A DNA stretch of 64,000 nucleotides, from contig NZ_JACODZ010000006.1 in assembly GCF_014280965.1 (NCBI RefSeq), forward strand, positions 1-64,000. Direction: 5' to 3'. This document shows, one piece after another, positions 43,064 to 53,305 of the stretch (the stretch's first letter is position 1; the number at the start of each line of letters is the position of its first letter). The DNA comes from Echinicola salinicaeni (GTDB lineage Bacteria; Bacteroidota; Bacteroidia; Cytophagales; Cyclobacteriaceae). A program made the position numbers and the translations under genes. The notes under the pieces were generated by a model. The model searched no databases and was not told the DNA's origin. It was given only the letters and a program-made list of their open reading frames with translations.

Positions 43064-45883
43064 ATGAATGAGACTACTGCTTTGAATGAGACTTCTATTG
43101 AAGATCTTAACCCCAAAGAATATATAATTATTAAGAATGCTAAGGTAAACAACCTCAAAAGCCTCAGTGTAGCTATCCCAAGAAATAAATTGGTGGTAGT
43201 GACTGGTCTTTCCGGTTCAGGAAAATCCTCCTTGGCTTTTGACACTTTATTTGCCGAAGGCCAAAGGATGTATGTGGAAAGCTTAAGCTCCTATGCTAGG
43301 CAATTTTTGGGCAGAATGGAAAAACCCGATGTGGAATACATCAAAGGTGTCTCCCCTGCAATAGCCATACAACAAAAGGTCACAACGAAAAATCCACGTT
43401 CCACAGTAGGCACAACGACAGAAATTTATGATTACCTCAAATTATTATTTAGCCGAATAGGCAGAACCTATTCTCCAATAAGTGGGGAAGAAGTGAAACA
43501 CAATACTGTCACTGATGTAGTGGACTATATTCACAGCTTTGATGAGGGAGATAAGGTAATGATAAGCTGTCCGCTACAAATCAGTGAAGGTCGAAGCATA
43601 AAAAAGGAGCTCGAAATATTATTACAAAAGGGGTTTACCAGAATCTTAATCGATGGAGATGCACACTTTGTCGAAGACCTTTTGGAAGAAAGCAAAATAC
43701 CTGATGGAAAGATAGAAATCCTCATTGACCGAGCTGTTATACAAAAAAAAGATGAGGACAACCAGTTCAGAATAGCTGATAGTGTACAAACTGCTTTTTT
43801 TGAAGGCCATGGAGAATGCATAGTAGTGGTTCCTCAAAAGGCCAAAAAACAATTCAGTGATAGATTTGAAATGGATGGCATGTCCTTCGAGTTACCCACC
43901 GTCAATTTCTTCAGCTTTAACAACCCTTATGGGGCTTGTAAAAAATGTGAAGGCTTCGGATCGGTACTTGGTATAGATCCAGATTTGGTCATTCCTGACA
44001 AATCACTTTCCATCTACGAAGGCGCCATTGCCCCATGGAGAGGGGAAACCACTAAAAAATGGGCAGCTCCTCTTATCAAAAACGGAATACAATTCGACTT
44101 TCCCATCCACAGACCCTACGAGGAATTGGATGAAGAACATAAAGCGCTTCTTTGGAAAGGAAATAGCTACTTCAAAGGCTTAGATGCCTTTTTTGAACAC
44201 CTTCAGAGCAAAACCCACAAAATCCAATACAGGGTCATGCTATCCAGGTTCAGAGGAAGAACCACCTGTCCCGACTGTAAAGGCACCAGACTTAGAAAAG
44301 ATGCTGCCTATGTAAAAATCAATGAGCATTCTATTACAGACATTGTACTGATGCCAATCGAGAGGGCACTGGATTTCTTCCAAAGCCTTCAACTTAGTGA
44401 TTCGGATGCTCAAACTGCCAATAGGCTCCTAAAAGAAATCTTGAATCGCTTGGAATATATTGACAAGGTTGGCTTGGGATATTTAACCCTGAATCGGCTC
44501 ACCTCTACCCTTTCCGGAGGGGAATACCAAAGAATCAAATTGGCCACTTCACTGGGTAGTGCACTGGTAGGTTCCATGTATATATTGGATGAACCGAGTA
44601 TAGGCCTGCACCCAAGGGATACTGATCGGCTAATCTCCGTATTAAAGTCGCTCAGAGATCTGGGCAATACGGTAATCGTAGTGGAACATGAAGAAAAAAT
44701 CATGAAAGCCGCAGATGAGATCATCGATATAGGCCCTGATGCTGGTGCAAATGGAGGGGAATTGGTTTTCCAAGGAGAATTAGAGGCGCTACTCGATCAT
44801 GGTGAGACATACACGGCCAAATACCTCAAGGGAGAAGAAAAAATCAATATCAAAACTGGCAACAGAAAATGGAAGGATAAAATCATTATCAATGGAGCCA
44901 GGGAAAATAACCTCAAAAACATCAATGTTCAAATCCCTCTGAATACCCTAACCTGCATTACAGGGGTCAGTGGCTCTGGAAAATCCACTCTGATAAAAAA
45001 GGTGCTTTATCCTGCTTTAGGAAAGACCTTAGGAACTGTCATTGATGAAACTGGTAAATTTGATAAATTAAGTGGCGATTATAAATCTATTGGACAAGTT
45101 GAATTTGTGGACCAAAACCCAATTGGAAAATCTTCCCGTTCCAACCCTGTCACTTATGTAAAGGCCTATGATGCTATTAGATCACTATTTGCAGAAATAG
45201 GACTTTCCAAACAACGTGGCTACAAACCTGCATTTTTCAGCTTTAATGTGGACGGGGGTAGATGTGAAGCCTGCCAAGGCGAAGGAACCCAAAAAATAGA
45301 AATGCAGTTTATGGCTGACATTTTCCTCACATGTGAATCATGTAAGGGCAAGCGCTTCAAAAATGAAATCCTAGATGTCACCTATAAAGATAAAAATATT
45401 GCCGATGTCCTCGACATGACAATTGATGAAGCCATGATCTTCTTTGAAGGAAAAACTGCCATCATTAACAGACTTCAGCCTTTACAGGAAGTGGGCTTAG
45501 GCTATATTGGTCTAGGACAGTCTTCCAACACCCTTAGTGGTGGCGAGGCCCAAAGGGTGAAGCTGGCATCTTTCTTGGGCAAAAGCCATGGAAAAAGTAA
45601 AGACCATATTCTTTTCATTTTTGATGAACCAACTACTGGCCTACATTTCCATGATATCAAAAAACTCCTTCACTCTATCAATGCACTGATTGAAGAAGGA
45701 CACTCGGTTATCATTATTGAGCATAATACGGAAGTGATAAAATCAGCCGACTGGGTAATCGACCTAGGACCGGAAGGTGGAGAAAAAGGCGGATATATTA
45801 CTTTTGAAGGGACTCCCGAGAAGCTTAAAGCAGCAAAAGATAACTATACAGCAAAATACCTCAGAGAATCCTATATGGATTAA
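43064..45883 (+). CDS. uvrA: excinuclease ABC subunit A
   Basis: 939 residues, the usual UvrA length. Two ABC ATPase modules: Walker [12 protein letters not shown] and [14 protein letters not shown] signatures [13 protein letters not shown] and [13 protein letters not shown], Walker [11 protein letters not shown] and [10 protein letters not shown]. Zinc-binding Cys pairs are in [27 protein letters not shown] and CESCKGKRF. UvrA scans DNA for bulky damage and loads UvrB. It ends before a strong hairpin and is a single gene. Confidence 0.97.
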   Translation: MNETTALNETSIEDLNPKEYIIIKNAKVNNLKSLSVAIPRNKLVVVTGLSGSGKSSLAFDTLFAEGQRMYVESLSSYARQFLGRMEKPDVEYIKGVSPAIAIQQKVTTKNPRSTVGTTTEIYDYLKLLFSRIGRTYSPISGEEVKHNTVTDVVDYIHSFDEGDKVMISCPLQISEGRSIKKELEILLQKGFTRILIDGDAHFVEDLLEESKIPDGKIEILIDRAVIQKKDEDNQFRIADSVQTAFFEGHGECIVVVPQKAKKQFSDRFEMDGMSFELPTVNFFSFNNPYGACKKCEGFGSVLGIDPDLVIPDKSLSIYEGAIAPWRGETTKKWAAPLIKNGIQFDFPIHRPYEELDEEHKALLWKGNSYFKGLDAFFEHLQSKTHKIQYRVMLSRFRGRTTCPDCKGTRLRKDAAYVKINEHSITDIVLMPIERALDFFQSLQLSDSDAQTANRLLKEILNRLEYIDKVGLGYLTLNRLTSTLSGGEYQRIKLATSLGSALVGSMYILDEPSIGLHPRDTDRLISVLKSLRDLGNTVIVVEHEEKIMKAADEIIDIGPDAGANGGELVFQGELEALLDHGETYTAKYLKGEEKINIKTGNRKWKDKIIINGARENNLKNINVQIPLNTLTCITGVSGSGKSTLIKKVLYPALGKTLGTVIDETGKFDKLSGDYKSIGQVEFVDQNPIGKSSRSNPVTYVKAYDAIRSLFAEIGLSKQRGYKPAFFSFNVDGGRCEACQGEGTQKIEMQFMADIFLTCESCKGKRFKNEILDVTYKDKNIADVLDMTIDEAMIFFEGKTAIINRLQPLQEVGLGYIGLGQSSNTLSGGEAQRVKLASFLGKSHGKSKDHILFIFDEPTTGLHFHDIKKLLHSINALIEEGHSVIIIEHNTEVIKSADWVIDLGPEGGEKGGYITFEGTPEKLKAAKDNYTAKYLRESYMD

Positions 45884-45905
45884 TTCAATCACCCCCTCAA
45901 AAAAC

Positions 45906-45935
45906 AATGCCCATAGAAACTTTTCTTTGGGCATT
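45906..45935 (+). terminator. terminator after uvrA
   Basis: AATGCCCA pairs with TGGGCATT over a 14-base loop, followed by a T-rich tract, 22 bp after the uvrA stop. Confidence 0.7.
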
Positions 45936-45989
45936 TAAGTTTTAAAACCTATAAAGTATATTCTAAAACCGCATTCTTCGATATCAAAA

Positions 45990-47036
45990 ATGAGAAATAT
46001 TTTCTATCTCCTTTTTTTAAACATTATATCCAGTTTCCTATTAAGCTCATGCCAAGCCCCAAAAGCTCATGAAATTAAAGCCCCTTTGGGTTGGGAAATA
46101 CTAGATACTCCTACCAAGAGTTCCATCAGAGGCCTGTCTCCACTAACTGAAGATATTGCTTGGGCTACAGGTTCCAATGGTCTATGGATGTTGACTGTAG
46201 ATGGAGGAAAAACATGGGAACATGGTGTTATAGATAGGCTGGACACTGTGGATTTCAGGGATATTGAAGCTTTTAATGCCAAAACAGCCGTAGCTGTTTC
46301 AGCAGGACAACCAGCAGTCATTTATAGAACTAACAACGGAGGTAAAACCTGGAAAAAAACCTATGAAGGCCCGAATGAAGCCTTTCTAGATGGCTTGTCC
46401 TTTGAGGACAAAAAGAAAGGCTTTGCATATGGTGACCCTGTCGATGGTAAGTTAATGGTCCTGCAAACTTTAAACGGCGGAAAATCTTGGATAGCACTCA
46501 GCACTACACCGGAATTAGCAAAAGGAGAAGCAGGATTTGCTGCAAGTGGCTCTGGTATTTTAACCAAAAACAATAATATATGGATTGCATCTGGAGGCAC
46601 ACAAAGTCAAGTCTATTATTCTGAAAATGCTGGAGTAGACTGGAAAAGTTTTTCAGTCCCTATTCTCCAGGGAGAAGCCTCCCAAGGAATATTTTCAATG
46701 ACATTTGTAAAAGAAGGAAGCATTGTGGCAGTTGGAGGTGATTATAAAAACCCGGATTCTAATAACAAAAACATCGCATTATCCATAGACCACGGCAACA
46801 CCTGGAAATTACCTAAGGGCAAAGGACCATCTGGTTATCGTTCTGGAGTTGCCTACTTCCCAAAAGAAGGCTGGTTAATCGCTGTTGGCACCAACGGAAG
46901 TGATTATTCAACGGACGGAGGAAACAACTGGACCAAGTTTTCTGACCAAGGCCCTCATGCTATTAAACTTTCGAAAAATGAAGGCACTTTATGGGTATCT
47001 GGAGCAGATGGAATGATAGGAAAAATCAAATATTAA
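45990..47036 (+). CDS. YCF48/BNR-repeat-like lipoprotein
   Basis: 348 residues, lipoprotein signal with Cys21 in LLSSC. The body is a beta-propeller with repeated BNR/Ycf48 units, such as WMLTVDGGKTWEHG, IYRTNNGGKTWKKT, LQTLNGGKSWIAL, ALSIDHGNTWKLP and YSTDGGNNWTKF. Relatives are photosystem-assembly (Ycf48) or sialidase-like folds; this one is non-photosynthetic and lacks obvious sialidase catalytic residues. Function unknown; outer-membrane or periplasmic. Confidence 0.8.
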   Translation: MRNIFYLLFLNIISSFLLSSCQAPKAHEIKAPLGWEILDTPTKSSIRGLSPLTEDIAWATGSNGLWMLTVDGGKTWEHGVIDRLDTVDFRDIEAFNAKTAVAVSAGQPAVIYRTNNGGKTWKKTYEGPNEAFLDGLSFEDKKKGFAYGDPVDGKLMVLQTLNGGKSWIALSTTPELAKGEAGFAASGSGILTKNNNIWIASGGTQSQVYYSENAGVDWKSFSVPILQGEASQGIFSMTFVKEGSIVAVGGDYKNPDSNNKNIALSIDHGNTWKLPKGKGPSGYRSGVAYFPKEGWLIAVGTNGSDYSTDGGNNWTKFSDQGPHAIKLSKNEGTLWVSGADGMIGKIKY

Positions 47037-47182
47037 GAGATTTCACCATTCTCAAACATTAAAACAGGTATAATTACTATTAATTAATGTACCTTTTTAT
47101 TATATTAGGTAGCTTATGGCAAGAAACAGTATCCTAATCCTTTAGGAGCCTATAGCAAACGAAAAGACCTAAATAGCCCAAA

Positions 47183-47917
47183 ATGTTCGAGATTATTCCA
47201 TCCATCTATATTATAAATGGTAAATGTGTCCGTCTGAAAAGAGGAGACTTCACCACCGAAAAAGTTATTTCTAATAACCCACTTGAAATTGCACAGAAAT
47301 TTGAAAACAGTGGGCTGGAAAGATTGCACTTAGTTGACTTGGATGGTGCCAGAAGAGGAGAACCAAAAAATTACCATATTCTTAATATCATGGCCGGATA
47401 TACCAGCCTAAAAATTGATTATACCGGAGGCCTTTACACGGATGGAGATGTCATCAAAGTTTTTGAAAATGGAGCAAAAACCATAACTGCTTCTACTGCT
47501 GCAGCAAAGAGTCCGGAAAAATTTTCTCAGTGGTTAATGTCATATGGAAGGGAAAAAATCAATATGGCAGCAGATACCGACCCAAAAGATTATAAAATCA
47601 AAATCGCAGGCTGGCAAAAAAACACAGATATTGATCTTTTTGACCAGGTGCAATACTTCTATGACAGGGGACTCAAATACCTAAAATGCTCAGATACCAC
47701 CCGTGACGGGGTTTTGGAAGGCCCTAACTTTAGCCTTTATGAAAAAATGGTCAGCAGATTCACTGACCTTCACGTAGTAGCCAGTGGAGGGGTCAGAAAT
47801 ATTGATGACCTAAGAAGATTAAGAGACATGGGCTTACGAGGTGCATTAATCGGCTCAGCTTTTTATGAAGGAAAAATCAACTTGGAGGACCTCAAGGAAT
47901 TTGTAATAACCGTTTAG
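47183..47917 (+). CDS. HisA-like TIM-barrel protein, catalytic Asp replaced
   Basis: 244 residues, full length for HisA (ProFAR isomerase, histidine pathway). It has LERLHLVDLDGARRG, GWQKNTDIDLFDQ, RDGVLEGPNFSLYE and VVASGGVRNIDDLRRLRDMGLRGALIGSAFYEGK, aligning along the whole barrel. But the first catalytic Asp, in the PALDLIDG of normal HisA, is Tyr here (PSIYIING), and the GGGVR phosphate loop is YTGGLY. The second catalytic Asp (AADTD) is kept. No other his gene is nearby. It may be a paralogue with another role; a true HisA probably lies elsewhere. Confidence 0.8.
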   Translation: MFEIIPSIYIINGKCVRLKRGDFTTEKVISNNPLEIAQKFENSGLERLHLVDLDGARRGEPKNYHILNIMAGYTSLKIDYTGGLYTDGDVIKVFENGAKTITASTAAAKSPEKFSQWLMSYGREKINMAADTDPKDYKIKIAGWQKNTDIDLFDQVQYFYDRGLKYLKCSDTTRDGVLEGPNFSLYEKMVSRFTDLHVVASGGVRNIDDLRRLRDMGLRGALIGSAFYEGKINLEDLKEFVITV

Positions 47918-48015
47918 GCAATTAATTTTACAACAGGCATAAAAAGAATAAGGAGACATATACTGCCTCCTTATCTTGGGTTATTGTTAATTGTAAAACT
48001 AATTGGGTTCAAATT

Positions 48016-48372
48016 TTAATCCTCTTTAAATCTATCCATGATGTATATGAATAAATTAAAAGATAATGTGGACATTTCTTCCTCATCTACCTCTTTTTCG
48101 CTTGAGGACTTATATATGGGATTTTCTTTAACTTCCTTTACTGAAGACTTAGCTTTTTTTGCAATAGAAACTCTCTCTGGCTTATATTCCTCAGATGTAA
48201 AATCCTCAACACTTTCTACAGAATTTAAGAATTCATCACCAGACCTACCAGGTCTTCGATCACAATCCCTAACCTCTTGAGCACCAACCTCCACATTATA
48301 CAATGCAACAATAGCAAGACCTGCTATTACAGACTTATATGATTGCGGTAGAATTTGGCTTATATTAAACAT
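48016..48372 (-). CDS. small membrane-associated protein, unknown
   Basis: 118 residues. One hydrophobic segment (about 14-30, VIAGLAIVALYNV) ending AQE, which could be a signal peptide cut or a membrane anchor, then a long charged part rich in Ser, Lys and Glu. No conserved family recognised. It stands alone between HisA-like and csaA genes, convergent with HisA-like. The low-complexity charged tail makes the coding status moderately uncertain. Confidence 0.55.
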   Translation of the reverse strand: MFNISQILPQSYKSVIAGLAIVALYNVEVGAQEVRDCDRRPGRSGDEFLNSVESVEDFTSEEYKPERVSIAKKAKSSVKEVKENPIYKSSSEKEVDEEEMSTLSFNLFIYIMDRFKED

Positions 48373-48450
48373 TATAAAATTTTATTTCAATAATCTTTAT
48401 CTTGCCCATAATTGGTTTAGGAATTCCAAATATACAAATTATTCAAAAAG

Positions 48451-48786
48451 ATGCAAACGATTCAGTTTTCTGATTTCCAAAAGGTTGATATCAGAATCGG
48501 TACAATTATAAACGCTGAAATTTTCAAAGAAGCCAAAAAACCTGCCTATAAACTTCTAGTAGACCTTGGCGAACTTGGAATAAAAAAATCATCAGCGCAG
48601 ATTACAGAGAATTATAATCCTGAAACCTTAATTGGAAAGCAGGTCATATGTATTTGTAATTTTCCTCCAAAACAAATTGCCAATATAATGTCTGAAGTAC
48701 TTGTAACAGGGTTTCATGATGAAAATGGAAATATAACATTGGCCACCTCTGATCTAAATGCTCCTAATGGAGCTAAACTCTATTAA
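48451..48786 (+). CDS. csaA: CsaA-like tRNA-binding / export chaperone
   Basis: 111 residues, an OB-fold tRNA-binding domain: FQKVDIRIGTIINAE at the N-terminus, SSAQITENYNPETLIGKQVICICNFPPKQIANIMSEVLVTGF and LATSDLNAPNGAKLY at the end. CsaA of Bacillus is a secretion-related chaperone; structurally it matches the EMAP/Arc1p tRNA-binding domain. Length and motifs are complete. murF-alr follows 46 bp later. Confidence 0.92.
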   Translation: MQTIQFSDFQKVDIRIGTIINAEIFKEAKKPAYKLLVDLGELGIKKSSAQITENYNPETLIGKQVICICNFPPKQIANIMSEVLVTGFHDENGNITLATSDLNAPNGAKLY

Positions 48787-48832
48787 TCCCAAGGTAGATA
48801 CATCTAAATATCAGCATCCCAACAATCAAAAA

Positions 48833-51295
48833 ATGATCAAACCTGTAGCGGCTAAAAAGCTTCCCTCAATTATTAATGGTCAGTTTCTCCAAGAAAAAAA
48901 TGAACTGACCATAAAGGAAGTATTGACAGATTCTAGAAAAATCATTAACGGAAAAGAAACTGTCTTTGTGGCCCTGAAAGGGTTCAAAGTAAATGGACAA
49001 GACTATCTTGATGAAGCTTATCACTTGGGAGTCAGAAATTTCATCGTACAAGAAAACCCTAATTTTGAAAAACTAGAACAGGCCAATATTATTTTAGCAT
49101 CCAATACTACTGATGCCTTGCAGGCTTTAGCTAGCTATAATCGGTCCCAATTTACGAAGCCAGTAATAAGCATTACAGGTAGTAATGGAAAAACCATTGT
49201 AAAAGAATGGTTGGGTCAATTATTATCCCAAAAATACCATATAGCCAAAAGCCCCAAGAGTTATAATAGTCAAGTTGGGGTACCATTATCCATTTTCGGA
49301 ATCGACAAACAACATCAAGCTGCAATTCTGGAAGCAGGCATTTCCAAGCCAGGTGAAATGACAAAACTGGAAAAAATGGTAAAACCCAATATTGGTATTT
49401 TCACTAATATTGGCACAGCCCATGCTGAAGGCTTCACCTGCCAAAAAGAGAAGCTCAAAGAGAAGTTATTTCTCTTTAAGGATGCACAATATATCATCTA
49501 TAGAAAAGACCAGAATACAGTTCACAAAGCTATGCTTGAGCATTTTAGCCTTGACAAACTAATCTCATGGTCTGAATTACCAGGGGCAGATTACACCCTT
49601 TCTACAAAAAGGACTAATTCCAGTAGTAAGATCACCTTGATAAAGCCTGATATGGGTGTATTCACTTTTGAGACCAGCTTTACCGATGAAGCCTCATTGG
49701 AGAATCTCCGCCACGCCATAGTTGCAAGCCTTGTTTTGGGAATGTCAGAGCAAGAAATCCAAGCTTGTCTACCGCAATTAAACACGGTGGAAATGAGGCT
49801 TACCCTAAAATCCGGGATCAATCAATGCTTATTGATAGACGACACCTATAATAATGACCTTGCCGGATTGGATATTGCATTGGAGTTCTTGCAAAACCAA
49901 AGGCCAAAGAACAGAAAGATCTTAATTCTATCTGACCTCCTTCAAGCAGGAGAATCCGAAGTGGTCTACCAAAAAGTAAGGGAATTAATTCAACACAATC
50001 AATTGGACTTATTTATTGGGGTTGGGGAGGAAATAAAAAAATTAGAAAACCAGCTTCCCTGCGAAAGCCTGTTTTTCAGGAATACTGAAGTTTTACTTTC
50101 TTCCTTACCAAATATTGCTTTTCAGAATGACCTCATCCTTATAAAAGGTGCGAGAGCATTTGCCTTTGAGCATCTCGTTAATGCCTTGCAGGCGAAGCTG
50201 CACGGTACTGTGCTGGAGATCAACCTGAACGCCCTGCGAAGAAACTTCATCTTTTATAAGGAGCAGATTAAACCATCTACTAAGATAATGGTTATGGTCA
50301 AGGCCTTTGCCTATGGAGGGGGAGCCACCGAAATCGCCCACCACCTGGAGCAACTCAAGGCAGATTATTTAGCAGTTGCCTATACTGACGAGGGCGTTTC
50401 CCTGAGAGAAGACAAAATCAAATTGCCAATAATGGTGCTCAACCCTGCACCAGAATCATTTGGAAACCTGATCAAGCATAATCTAGAACCAGTAGTATAT
50501 AGCCTATCTTTCTTTGAACAGCTTGGAAAATACTGCAAAAGTCAATCTGCTATTTTAAACATCCATTTGGATTTGGATACAGGAATGCACCGTTTGGGCT
50601 TTGACCAAGAAGACCTTGAAGAATTAAAGAAACTGATACGCTTATATCCGGAATTAAAGATGGCAAGCTTTTATACACACCTCGTGGGAGCCGATGAAAG
50701 CATCCATGAAGATTTTTCCTTGGAACAAATTAGCCGTTTCATATCCATGGGAGAAGAATTAAAAAAAGAGCTGGATTACAAACCGATTATGCATGCCCTT
50801 AATTCAGCCGGAATCCTTAGGTACCCAGAACATCAGCTGGACATGGTCAGACTGGGAATTGGACTTTATGGGGTAGAGGTCAATGGTCTCCATGAAAAGG
50901 CCTTACAGCCTGTCAGCATGCTAAAAACAACTATTTCCCAAATCAAAAAACTCAAAAAAGGGCAAACTGTGGGCTATAGCAGAAAAGGTCTGATGCAAAG
51001 AGATGGTAAAATTGCCACGATTGCCATTGGCTACGCCGATGGTTATGACCGTAGATTTAGCAATGGTGTAGGCAAGGTCATGATCAATGGGCAAATTGCC
51101 CCCATAATAGGAAATATATGCATGGATATGTCAATGGTGGATATTACTGACATTGATGCGGAAGAGGGGGATGAAGTCATTATCTACGGAAATGGACTGT
51201 CCTTAAAGAAACAGGCCAACTCCATAGGAACTATCCCTTATGAATTGCTTACTAACATAAGTGATAGAGTCAAAAGAATATACTACTTGGATTAA
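48833..51295 (+). CDS. bifunctional MurF / alanine racemase
   Basis: A fusion, 820 residues from the ATG at 48833; the frame is open further up to 48758, but the extra 25 residues overlap csaA and look non-coding. The N-terminal half (to about 455) is MurF, which adds D-Ala-D-Ala to UDP-MurNAc-tripeptide: VLTDSRKI, ATP loop SITGSNGKTIVKEW, ILEAGISKPGEM, DDTYNNDLAG. The C-terminal half is PLP alanine racemase: KIMVMVKAFAYGGG with the PLP Lys, MHALNSAGILRYPEHQLDMVRLGIGLYG, IATIAIGYADGYDRRF, GNICMDMSMVDITD. The fusion supplies and uses D-Ala in one protein and is conserved in Bacteroidota. Confidence 0.95.
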   Translation: MIKPVAAKKLPSIINGQFLQEKNELTIKEVLTDSRKIINGKETVFVALKGFKVNGQDYLDEAYHLGVRNFIVQENPNFEKLEQANIILASNTTDALQALASYNRSQFTKPVISITGSNGKTIVKEWLGQLLSQKYHIAKSPKSYNSQVGVPLSIFGIDKQHQAAILEAGISKPGEMTKLEKMVKPNIGIFTNIGTAHAEGFTCQKEKLKEKLFLFKDAQYIIYRKDQNTVHKAMLEHFSLDKLISWSELPGADYTLSTKRTNSSSKITLIKPDMGVFTFETSFTDEASLENLRHAIVASLVLGMSEQEIQACLPQLNTVEMRLTLKSGINQCLLIDDTYNNDLAGLDIALEFLQNQRPKNRKILILSDLLQAGESEVVYQKVRELIQHNQLDLFIGVGEEIKKLENQLPCESLFFRNTEVLLSSLPNIAFQNDLILIKGARAFAFEHLVNALQAKLHGTVLEINLNALRRNFIFYKEQIKPSTKIMVMVKAFAYGGGATEIAHHLEQLKADYLAVAYTDEGVSLREDKIKLPIMVLNPAPESFGNLIKHNLEPVVYSLSFFEQLGKYCKSQSAILNIHLDLDTGMHRLGFDQEDLEELKKLIRLYPELKMASFYTHLVGADESIHEDFSLEQISRFISMGEELKKELDYKPIMHALNSAGILRYPEHQLDMVRLGIGLYGVEVNGLHEKALQPVSMLKTTISQIKKLKKGQTVGYSRKGLMQRDGKIATIAIGYADGYDRRFSNGVGKVMINGQIAPIIGNICMDMSMVDITDIDAEEGDEVIIYGNGLSLKKQANSIGTIPYELLTNISDRVKRIYYLD

Positions 51296-51299
51296 CTTC

Positions 51300-52394
51300 C
51301 TAACTATAAATTTCCTGAAGTTTTTCTACAATTCGAAGTGCAGTCTTTCCGTCCCAAAGTGGAATGCCTTGGTATTCCTTCCAAGTTCCTGTCATCAATT
51401 TCTCCAAATAAGGCCGGAGCTTGGAAGGATCTGTCCCCACCAATTCATTCGTTCCCAAATCTATCGTTTCAGGCCTTTCAGTATTGTCCCTGAGAGTAAG
51501 ACAAGGCACATTCATCACTGAAGCCTCCTCCGTTATCCCTCCAGAATCAGTAATGACAGCCTTTGCATTTTTTACAAGGTAATTAAACTCCAAATAAGAG
51601 AGTGGATCAGCATAATGAAGCCTATCATGACTTATCCCCAACCTTCGAAGCACTTTGGCCGTCCGAGGATGGACAGGGAAAATTATTGGGTACTCTCCCG
51701 TTCCCAAAATTATAGCATCCATAATCGCTTTTAGCTTGTCCTCCTCATCCACATTAGCTGGTCTATGCAAGGTTAAAACAAAATAGGCCTTGGATTTTAA
51801 ATCCCTTAAATATGCTTCAGATGGCTGTTTTAGTTGATTCGCCTTATGTAGCAAAGTATCGATCATCGTATTGCCCACAAAATGAATTCTATCTTCCCCT
51901 ACTCCTGATTTTTGAAGATTATGATTTGCCAATTCCGAAGTGGTAAAAAAATGATCTGTAATACTATCTGTCACGATTCTATTGATTTCCTCTGGCATGC
52001 TCATATCCCCTGACCTAATCCCGCCTTCCACATGAACAACGGGAACAAGCAGTTTTTTTGAAGTTATAGAACAAGCCAAGGTTGAGGTCACATCCCCCAC
52101 CACTAAAACCACATCCGGACGATTATGTTCTAATTCCTTTTCAAATCCAATCATGATGGCTGCAGTCTGCTCAGCCTGTGAACCACCCCCAGCACCTAAA
52201 TTTGCATCAGGATCCGGTATTTCCAGTTGCTCAAAAAAATCACCTGACATCTTTCGGTCATAATGTTGACCAGTGTGAACTAGTCTAAAATCTATAGCAT
52301 CACCTGCTTCCTTTTTTTGTTGTATAGCATGAATGATAGGAGCAACTTTCATAAAATTTGGCCTTGCCCCAGCCACTAAGGTTATATTTAGCAT
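51300..52394 (-). CDS. wecB: UDP-N-acetylglucosamine 2-epimerase (non-hydrolysing)
   Basis: 364 residues from the ATG at 52394; the longer frame to 52457 adds 21 residues without homology. Seen: LVAGARPNFMKVAPI, LVHTGQHYDRKMS, LVVGDVTSTLACS, HVEGGIRSGDMSMPEEINRI, VLTLHRPANVD, AVITDSGGITEEASVMNVPCLTLRDNTERPET. It makes UDP-ManNAc from UDP-GlcNAc, a precursor for capsule and enterobacterial-common-antigen-like sugars. Convergent with murF-alr. Confidence 0.95.
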   Translation of the reverse strand: MLNITLVAGARPNFMKVAPIIHAIQQKKEAGDAIDFRLVHTGQHYDRKMSGDFFEQLEIPDPDANLGAGGGSQAEQTAAIMIGFEKELEHNRPDVVLVVGDVTSTLACSITSKKLLVPVVHVEGGIRSGDMSMPEEINRIVTDSITDHFFTTSELANHNLQKSGVGEDRIHFVGNTMIDTLLHKANQLKQPSEAYLRDLKSKAYFVLTLHRPANVDEEDKLKAIMDAIILGTGEYPIIFPVHPRTAKVLRRLGISHDRLHYADPLSYLEFNYLVKNAKAVITDSGGITEEASVMNVPCLTLRDNTERPETIDLGTNELVGTDPSKLRPYLEKLMTGTWKEYQGIPLWDGKTALRIVEKLQEIYS

Positions 52395-52636
52395 GATATT
52401 ATTCCCAATTTGATTGCACCCAAGGCAAAGCTTGATTTGGAAAGCGAATATACACATTCTTTGGCTTCACTAAAAAACCACCATCTTGCCAATCCTCTCT
52501 TTGCCTTAAATTAAGCAAAACCCTAATTTCCTTTAATTTATCTTATATTTGTGCCGTTGTTAAAAACCTGAATGCAATTACATCCATAACAGGTAATTAA
52601 TAAGTATATTATTTAAAAAACCATCTAAACTACCAC

Positions 52637-53305
52637 ATGCAAAAAGCTATTTCCAAGTCCAACTACTTGCTTTTTGGGCTACTCATCCTATCATTCTTTT
52701 TAAGTGCCTGTCAGGAGGATCAGCTATTGGACGATGTTTTGGTTTATGACAATGACTTTTCAAAGACTGGCAGCCTTACCAATATTGAAAACGGTAAACT
52801 TCATATCTATCAAAATGACACCCTATTGGGAAACTTTAGCAATGAATCTTTTACGGTAAACCTCGACAATCTACCTGGACATAACACAGTAAGGATTGTC
52901 ATTGAACTTTTAGTGCATGACAGTTGGGATGGTAATGCCACAGGCTTAAGTGGTCCAGACTATTGGTATTTAAATGTAGATTATAAGGAGATATTTAAAA
53001 CCACCTTTTCAAATTCTCCTTGTGTTTCCTCCTATTGCCTTTATCAATCTTATCCCGATCCGTATGGAAGACATAATGACCCTAAATCTGGAGCTATTGA
53101 AAAGGAGCTTCCTGGTCTCTGCCAATATAAGGACACCCCTGAGTGGACTACTAAATACAGGGTCAGCAAACTAATCAGTCATGTAGGTCCGAAGATTCAA
53201 TTTACTTGCGGGGACCTTTTAAAACAGGACAATGCTCCTTCCCTGATATGCGACGAAAGTTGGTCAGTATCAAAAATCGAAGTCAGTACGCTCACCGTTA
53301 AATAA
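52637..53305 (+). CDS. lipoprotein of unknown function, coupled to a Wzi-like gene
   Basis: 222 residues. Lipoprotein signal with Cys25 in LSAC. The first half of the mature part is a beta-rich domain (LHIYQNDTLLGNFSNESFTVNLDNL-type strands), the second half has five Cys in ten-to-forty residue spacing (SPCVSSYC, PGLCQY, FTCGD, LICDES), likely disulfide pairs. No family recognised. The stop and the start of the next gene share the bases TAATG, so translation is coupled and a joint role with the Wzi-like protein in surface polysaccharide attachment is likely. Confidence 0.75.
   Translation: MQKAISKSNYLLFGLLILSFFLSACQEDQLLDDVLVYDNDFSKTGSLTNIENGKLHIYQNDTLLGNFSNESFTVNLDNLPGHNTVRIVIELLVHDSWDGNATGLSGPDYWYLNVDYKEIFKTTFSNSPCVSSYCLYQSYPDPYGRHNDPKSGAIEKELPGLCQYKDTPEWTTKYRVSKLISHVGPKIQFTCGDLLKQDNAPSLICDESWSVSKIEVSTLTVK

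Noticed and set aside
47936-47985. Weak 8-bp stem ATAAGGAG/CTCCTTAT after the HisA-like gene
   Set aside because: Short stem, large loop and no T run; not enough for a terminator call.
48758-48832. N-terminal extension of MurF-alanine racemase into csaA
   Set aside because: The extra 25 residues overlap the end of csaA and are not MurF-like; ATG at 48833 is favoured.
52395-52457. N-terminal extension of the UDP-GlcNAc epimerase
   Set aside because: Twenty-one residues without homology before the conserved start at 52394.
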